Source: Candidatus Pacebacteria bacterium UBA6188
Lineage (GTDB): Bacteria; Patescibacteriota; Microgenomatia; UBA1400; PJMF01
Length of the DNA: 17,656 nucleotides
Assembly: GCA_002422765.1 (NCBI GenBank)
Contig: DITI01000040.1
Span: 1-17,656, forward strand
Direction of reading: 5' to 3'
Positions 13,775-17,656 of the stretch are shown here, one piece after another. The number at the start of each line of letters is the position of its first letter. The first letter of the stretch is position 1. Made by a program: the position numbers and the translations under genes. The notes below the pieces were generated by a model. It was not told where the DNA came from, searched no databases, and saw only the letters and a list, made by a program, of their open reading frames with translations.

Positions 13775-13780
13775 ATTATA
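13775..13780 (-). promoter_or_regulatory. -10 box (TATAAT) of the Mur ligase gene, leaderless arrangement
   Basis: On the - strand, TATAAT ends 8 nt before ATG 13766, within the 25-nt gap after the preceding gene. There is no recognisable -35. Together with the missing Shine-Dalgarno this suggests a separate leaderless transcript in addition to read-through. Confidence 0.45.
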
Positions 13781-13791
13781 CACAACAAAGC

Positions 13792-15804
13792 TTAAATTCT
13801 CTCTACTTGCAAAGTAATTTCCTCTTTCTTTTGGAAAAGAGATAGTTGTTGGCCGCCAATCACCAAATTATCTTTCTTCAAGGCTATTTTTCTGGCAAAA
13901 ACAGTCAGCATTGGCTTGCTAAAATCGTGGCGCAGGGGCTTGGAGCGAGAAAATTCAAAAGGCATCACTAAAGACCTAGCTAAACCAGTAGTTTTATCCA
14001 AGAAAGATAAAACCAAATTGTCTGAAAATTGGCTAGCACCTGTCAGCTCAGTATTCAAAACCAGTTGTTTTTCTCCACTTAAAGAAGTTTTGACTTTAAA
14101 AATAATCATCACCAAACAAAAAAGCACTGCTGCTAAGTTGTAAACACTGGCATAACGCAAAGCAAACAGTAAGCAGAGAAAGCTTAGCCCACCAGCGAAC
14201 CAATTTGGGTAATCAAGCAAATACAAGGTGTAAATGCGCCAACGTTCTAAAAGAGGTAAATTATCCTGTCCAGCCGCCCTGAGAGTAGGAATAACGATCG
14301 ATTGACCACGATAGTTATCAGTATTAAAAACTTGACCCTGATAAAAATGCCAAAACTCCAACTGTGCGGGTTTCTCATCACCAATAGGATAATAAAAATT
14401 AGGATCTTTAACTCTCAACTTCCAAGCTTGACCGACCGGATAATCAAGATCAGCAAAATTACCATGCAAATTAGTGATTGTCAGATCAATGATCTGCTCG
14501 TTTTTATCAAGTAATTCGACTTTAACCAAAGGACTGGCAAAAGTATCACGATGTTCAAATACCAAATTCTTTTTGGCCTGATAAAAAGGTGGGAAGAGCA
14601 GGATGAAAATCCTTTTAAGTAAAGTGAAGGACAAATCTCCCACAAATTTACTCAAAAATAAGATAAAAGCAGAGAGATAAAATATACCGATCAATAGCAA
14701 AGCCAAAAACAAAGATAGTTTCTTCCACAAAATAGAATTTAAAAAATCTCGAACTGCATCGGCAGTTGGCTCTGGTAAAAGCTCGATCAACTCATCGCCC
14801 GCCTCATGAATTATTTCTCTGGGAGGAAGAATGGGAATGATACCTGAGGGGGCTAGGCTCACAGTTGGAGTTATTGTGGGGCTAGGGGTTAGACTACCGC
14901 TAGGTTTAGTGCTCAAGCTAACACTAGGACTAGGCGTCAAACTTGGATCTGTAGTGGGACTAGTGGTGGGAGTAGAAGTAGGCGTGGGGGAAGCCGTAGG
15001 CCAATACTGCAATTGGATGCGAAAGTAAACTTTTTCCAACACGCTAATGTGCCCAATTTGATCAGTAATGATGAAATCCAAACGAATGTCCGTGTCTCTA
15101 GGCAAAATACCTAACTTAATTTCATAGTAACCATTGCCGTCAATATTAGTGGTGTAAATTTTGTCAGTATCGCCTGGAACTATCACTGTTAATTTCACAC
15201 TACTATTTGGTTCGCCGTTGGCAATGAGAGTTGGTTCGTTGGCTGTCGCATCGTCTTTGAAAATAATAACTGGAGTACTAGACACAACTGAGCCAGCAGA
15301 AATATTAACACCGGTGTCACCAATTTTAGTCAGAGTGAAATTGGGAGCCAAAGTATCAATTCTAAAATCCCAAGTGTCTGAGTGGGCGCTAAGGCCGGCA
15401 TAATCAACTGCGGCTACTTTCCAAGTGTAAGAATTATCACTCAAAGAATTTTTTGGGGTAATAGTATAAATGCCTTCCAAAGAATCATAAGTCAAGGTAA
15501 AAATACTATTCTCTGTATTAGTCAGAGGAAGATTATTGTAGTAGATGTTGCCATTAAGATAGAAAACATAGTGTGACAGACCCATATTGTCAGTCGCTTC
15601 ATACCATTTGAAGCTGGGAGTATTATCCCCCAGTAAAGAGCCATCACTCGGCTCAATTAAGATCGGCACAGACGGTGGAGTAGTATCGGGAATTGTGGCA
15701 AAAACACCGACTTCACTAGCCATAGCTAATGGACGAATTGCCAAGAAAAACAAAAGAATTGCAAAGAGTTTAAAGCTCTTTAGAAGTGTCATTAGGCTCC
15801 TCAT
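13792..15804 (-). CDS. Secreted/membrane protein with Ig-like domains, Thr-Pro linker and carboxypeptidase-regulatory-like domain
   Basis: 670 aa from ATG 15804; ATG 15792 is an alternative with GAGGAG (15802-15797) just upstream. The signal peptide is about residues 5-30 (FAILLFFLAIRPLAMA). It is followed by a fibronectin-III/Ig-like domain (~36-150, starting TTPPSVPILIEPSDG), a second Ig-like domain (~150-268) and a Ser/Thr/Pro linker (~272-322) that is probably an extended stalk. One or two TM helices span ~357-405. A beta-sandwich near 415-472 (PLVKVELLDKNEQI..NLHGNF..YPVGQAWKLRVKDPNF) resembles carboxypeptidase regulatory-like domains common in CPR envelope proteins. A TM pair follows at ~534-570, then a C-terminal beta-rich domain. 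The start overlaps the end of the preceding gene by about 35 nt, so it is translationally coupled in the surface-protein operon. The function is probably structural, in the cell envelope. Confidence 0.8.
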   Translation of the reverse strand: MRSLMTLLKSFKLFAILLFFLAIRPLAMASEVGVFATIPDTTPPSVPILIEPSDGSLLGDNTPSFKWYEATDNMGLSHYVFYLNGNIYYNNLPLTNTENSIFTLTYDSLEGIYTITPKNSLSDNSYTWKVAAVDYAGLSAHSDTWDFRIDTLAPNFTLTKIGDTGVNISAGSVVSSTPVIIFKDDATANEPTLIANGEPNSSVKLTVIVPGDTDKIYTTNIDGNGYYEIKLGILPRDTDIRLDFIITDQIGHISVLEKVYFRIQLQYWPTASPTPTSTPTTSPTTDPSLTPSPSVSLSTKPSGSLTPSPTITPTVSLAPSGIIPILPPREIIHEAGDELIELLPEPTADAVRDFLNSILWKKLSLFLALLLIGIFYLSAFILFLSKFVGDLSFTLLKRIFILLFPPFYQAKKNLVFEHRDTFASPLVKVELLDKNEQIIDLTITNLHGNFADLDYPVGQAWKLRVKDPNFYYPIGDEKPAQLEFWHFYQGQVFNTDNYRGQSIVIPTLRAAGQDNLPLLERWRIYTLYLLDYPNWFAGGLSFLCLLFALRYASVYNLAAVLFCLVMIIFKVKTSLSGEKQLVLNTELTGASQFSDNLVLSFLDKTTGLARSLVMPFEFSRSKPLRHDFSKPMLTVFARKIALKKDNLVIGGQQLSLFQKKEEITLQVERI

Positions 15805-16768
15805 CGACTTTTTCTTCAGCAGAGCTTGAGTTGGAAGAGTCAGAGTTGCGACGCTTTTTGAGCGAAAGAATTATAATGGTCACTATCAGCAAAGTGATTA
15901 GAGTGGCCAAAATTAGTTTAACTGGAATTAAAAATAAACCAGCAGTAGCAGTCATTATTTGACCTTGACTACCATAGCTGGCCTCAGCCACTGCCTTATA
16001 ATAACCAAGTCCCCAAACCCTGTTCCAAACTCCAGCAAAGCTTCTTTCACTTTTGGGGAAAATATTCTTGGATTCAGTTTCTATATTGGCCACTTGCTTG
16101 CCAAACATGTTGTAAACTTTCACCACAGGCTGAGTGTTAATGTGAATGTCTGATTGATTGTCAATGTTGAGGGAAAAATCCACCGGACCATTTTCCAAAA
16201 ATTTGGGCCAATCAAAACGGCTGATGTAGGCCTCTTCGCTAATCGGTCCGTTCACGATGACATAAAGCAAAGTGCCAACCCTTTGGGAAATACCTGAACC
16301 AGAGCCCGCTTCAGCCTCACTGGCATTGAGTGGTCGATGATGAATCATCGCGTAGTGACCTCCAGGCAAAGCATCTTCTGGTACTTCAATTAAAACATTA
16401 ACTGTTGCCACTTCTTCACTAGCCAGCTTGTGTTGGGCTGGAGCCAAAGTTAGCCATGAAGCTAGACTCCAACGATTGTCTACTTGGTTTGAATCAACTG
16501 CTACTGGAGTTGAGCCATCACTAGCCACAATAAAATCAGTTGCAGCACTTTCTAAAACTACAGTTTCCAAAGAACCATTGCGCACCTTTAATTGCACTTG
16601 TTTTTTTTCACCAGGATTTAAAGCAATACTAAAATCATCACCCAAGCGCACTGGAGTGGCAGTCAAAGACATGGTGCTAGCAGCTGCAATTTGGCTCAAA
16701 GAGACTGAGGTAAAAAATAAAATAAAGAAAAGGCTTGTAAAAATTTTCATAGGGCAGTGTGATTTCAT
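15770..16768 (-). CDS. DUF916/WxL-associated-type surface protein with C-terminal TM anchor
   Basis: 332 aa. The signal peptide is residues 1-~30 (from ATG 16768; ATG 16750 would give a shorter but still complete signal). The first domain (~33-165) has the layout of the peptidoglycan-binding-like DUF916 domain of Gram-positive WxL clusters: an early LNPGEKKQVQLKVRN strand pair, then VPEDALPGGHYAMIHHRPL and SQRVGTLLYVIVNG. A second beta-sandwich (~170-280) is followed by one TM helix (~283-306, VKLILATLITLLIVTIIILSL) and a basic then acidic/Ser-rich cytoplasmic tail. It starts 12 nt after the surface-protein gene upstream and overlaps the next gene, so the three form an operon. In WxL systems such proteins tether secreted beta-rich partners to the wall; that role is inferred here. 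Confidence 0.75.
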   Translation of the reverse strand: MKSHCPMKIFTSLFFILFFTSVSLSQIAAASTMSLTATPVRLGDDFSIALNPGEKKQVQLKVRNGSLETVVLESAATDFIVASDGSTPVAVDSNQVDNRWSLASWLTLAPAQHKLASEEVATVNVLIEVPEDALPGGHYAMIHHRPLNASEAEAGSGSGISQRVGTLLYVIVNGPISEEAYISRFDWPKFLENGPVDFSLNIDNQSDIHINTQPVVKVYNMFGKQVANIETESKNIFPKSERSFAGVWNRVWGLGYYKAVAEASYGSQGQIMTATAGLFLIPVKLILATLITLLIVTIIILSLKKRRNSDSSNSSSAEEKVDEEPNDTSKEL

Positions 16769-16780
16769 ATTTCTTTCAAG

Positions 16781-17656
16781 TTAAAAAGTTGCCGAAGCAG
16801 TGTAAACCAAGTAGTTTTCATAATCACCAGCAGCGTTGGTTGCAGCTGGAGCAATGCGATAGCAAACATCAACCACGTCGCTTGCAGCAACAGTTGATCT
16901 GCTGTAAATAGTCTGCACCTCTTCAGATTCAGCTAAATCAGCGAATTGCTTGGCAGAAAAAGTCCTAGCACTCTCATTGTAAGTAAAAGCTGCAGTTAAA
17001 CCACCAGTTACTGGATGCAAGCTATAACCAAAACCAGGATCGTTGGCAGCATCAGTCCAATCAGCAGAAGTTGTATGAGTCGCCCCAGTTACACTTGCAT
17101 CCACGATACAAGTGATACTAGCAGAACCATCGCCAGCACAAGCATTAGCACCACGCCCAACTTGATCGTTCTCAGCAGCAGTTACTGCGTAACCACCAAT
17201 AGCATTGGTGGTCACTGTCAGTCTCTGAGCAGCATCAACAAAAGAACTAATTGTCAAAGCTCCAAAAGGCACGGTTAAAGCAGTGGTGGTTACGTCAGTG
17301 GTTATTCCACAAACTGAAGTGCCTGAGTTAACTCCAGCTACTGTAAAAGTAAGTTGTGGAGCAATAGAAGCCGAAACTTTCACCGCGTCAACTACTCCCA
17401 CTTTAGTCACGGTTTGGTCAATCACTGTGCCACCAGTGTCACGATGTTGAATAATTACCGAGTAGGTATCAGCCTGACCCAAAGTGTGCACGTCACCACT
17501 ATCCTTGGGAGCTGGATTGATCAAATCAGAAATTACAAAAGCATCCTCAGTAGTTCCATCAAAAACTGTTCCTACCGCACCAACGCCAGTGTAGGCGCAC
17601 TCGAACACATGATAATTAATTCCGTCAATAGTTTCAGAAGCAGTTTGTGCCGGAGT
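16781..17656 (-). CDS. Beta-rich surface protein, WxL-like in composition (5'-truncated at window edge)
   Basis: The frame is open to the last base of the window (reading TPAQTASETIDGINYH before GTG 17608), so the true start lies outside. The visible ~291 residues are rich in Thr, Ala, Val, Ser and Gly, poor in charge, and contain six Cys (FECAYT, TSVCGIT, ANACAGD, SITCIVD and VDVCYRI are among them) suited to disulfides. The end, AGDYENYLVYTASATF, resembles the closing strand of WxL-type domains (AG-x-Y-x-aromatic pattern), but no W-x-L motif is seen. It is probably an abundant secreted envelope protein assembled with the DUF916-like partner encoded 12 nt downstream. It could also be a pilin-like or S-layer-like protein; the family is not recognised with certainty. 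Confidence 0.7.
   Translation of the reverse strand, partial: TPAQTASETIDGINYHVFECAYTGVGAVGTVFDGTTEDAFVISDLINPAPKDSGDVHTLGQADTYSVIIQHRDTGGTVIDQTVTKVGVVDAVKVSASIAPQLTFTVAGVNSGTSVCGITTDVTTTALTVPFGALTISSFVDAAQRLTVTTNAIGGYAVTAAENDQVGRGANACAGDGSASITCIVDASVTGATHTTSADWTDAANDPGFGYSLHPVTGGLTAAFTYNESARTFSAKQFADLAESEEVQTIYSRSTVAASDVVDVCYRIAPAATNAAGDYENYLVYTASATF

Noticed and set aside
14840..14995. Short-period repeat in the linker region, checked as a possible CRISPR or tandem-repeat array
   Set aside because: Units are irregular 6-9 nt codon repeats for Thr, Pro and Ser with no constant repeat or spacer length; a low-complexity protein stalk explains them.
14831..15829. Several + strand frames opposite the Ig-like membrane protein gene (14831-15028, 15161-15403, 15587-15829)
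   Set aside because: Shadows of the - strand gene; their Val/Gly-rich composition is the complement of its Thr/Pro/Ser linker.

Overview
The window looks like a piece of a Candidate Phyla Radiation (Patescibacteria) chromosome, most likely Microgenomates-like. This is inferred from gene content and style, not from a marker gene. The genes are tightly packed and AT-leaning, the genetic code is standard, and short secreted or membrane-anchored beta-sandwich proteins carry Thr/Pro/Ser linkers. There is a DUF916-like surface gene, a UvrC without its C-terminal HhH domain, and several genes whose TATAAT box lies only 6-9 nt upstream of the ATG, which implies leaderless mRNAs. No rRNA, tRNA or CRISPR array was seen.

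Layout. (1) 1-1807, + strand: the 3' part of a secreted Cys-rich protein that ends in a dockerin-like module, followed by a membrane-anchored protein with a cohesin-like domain. (2) 1843-4791, + strand: uvrA. (3) 4840-11304, + strand: a small hydrophilic protein of unknown function, a secreted transglutaminase with an intact Cys-His-Asp triad and a C-terminal membrane anchor, uvrC (its GIY-YIG domain is encoded in another frame inside the transglutaminase gene), a YvlD/phage-holin-like four-TM protein, a 7TM protein of the 'transglutaminase-7TM' family lacking the usual transglutaminase-like ectodomain, and an alpha-L-glutamate-ligase-like ATP-grasp enzyme fused to a retropepsin-like domain. 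(4) 11302-11471: a 170-bp element bounded by perfect 28-bp inverted repeats. (5) 11487-12452, + strand: a DUF1704 metallo-carboxypeptidase-like protein. It converges on (6) 17656-12459, - strand: a 5'-truncated surface protein, a DUF916-like membrane protein, an Ig-like/carboxypeptidase-regulatory-like membrane protein, and a CphA/FolC-type Mur ligase.

The most interesting reading is that the 5.4-13.8 kb stretch holds a peptide-modification system. It has two ATP-dependent amide-bond-forming enzymes (an ATP-grasp and a Mur ligase, the two catalytic modules that cyanophycin synthetase carries in one chain). It also has a DUF1704 carboxypeptidase that could trim what they add, a 7TM membrane protein, and an active extracytoplasmic transglutaminase. 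Related ATP-grasp / transglutaminase-7TM / retropepsin neighbourhoods are known from comparative genomics of amidoligases. The additions here are the ligase-protease fusion with an Asn at the catalytic Asp position, the DUF1704 'eraser', the stand-alone CphA-like Mur ligase and the active transglutaminase. Joint function is inference; substrates are unknown.
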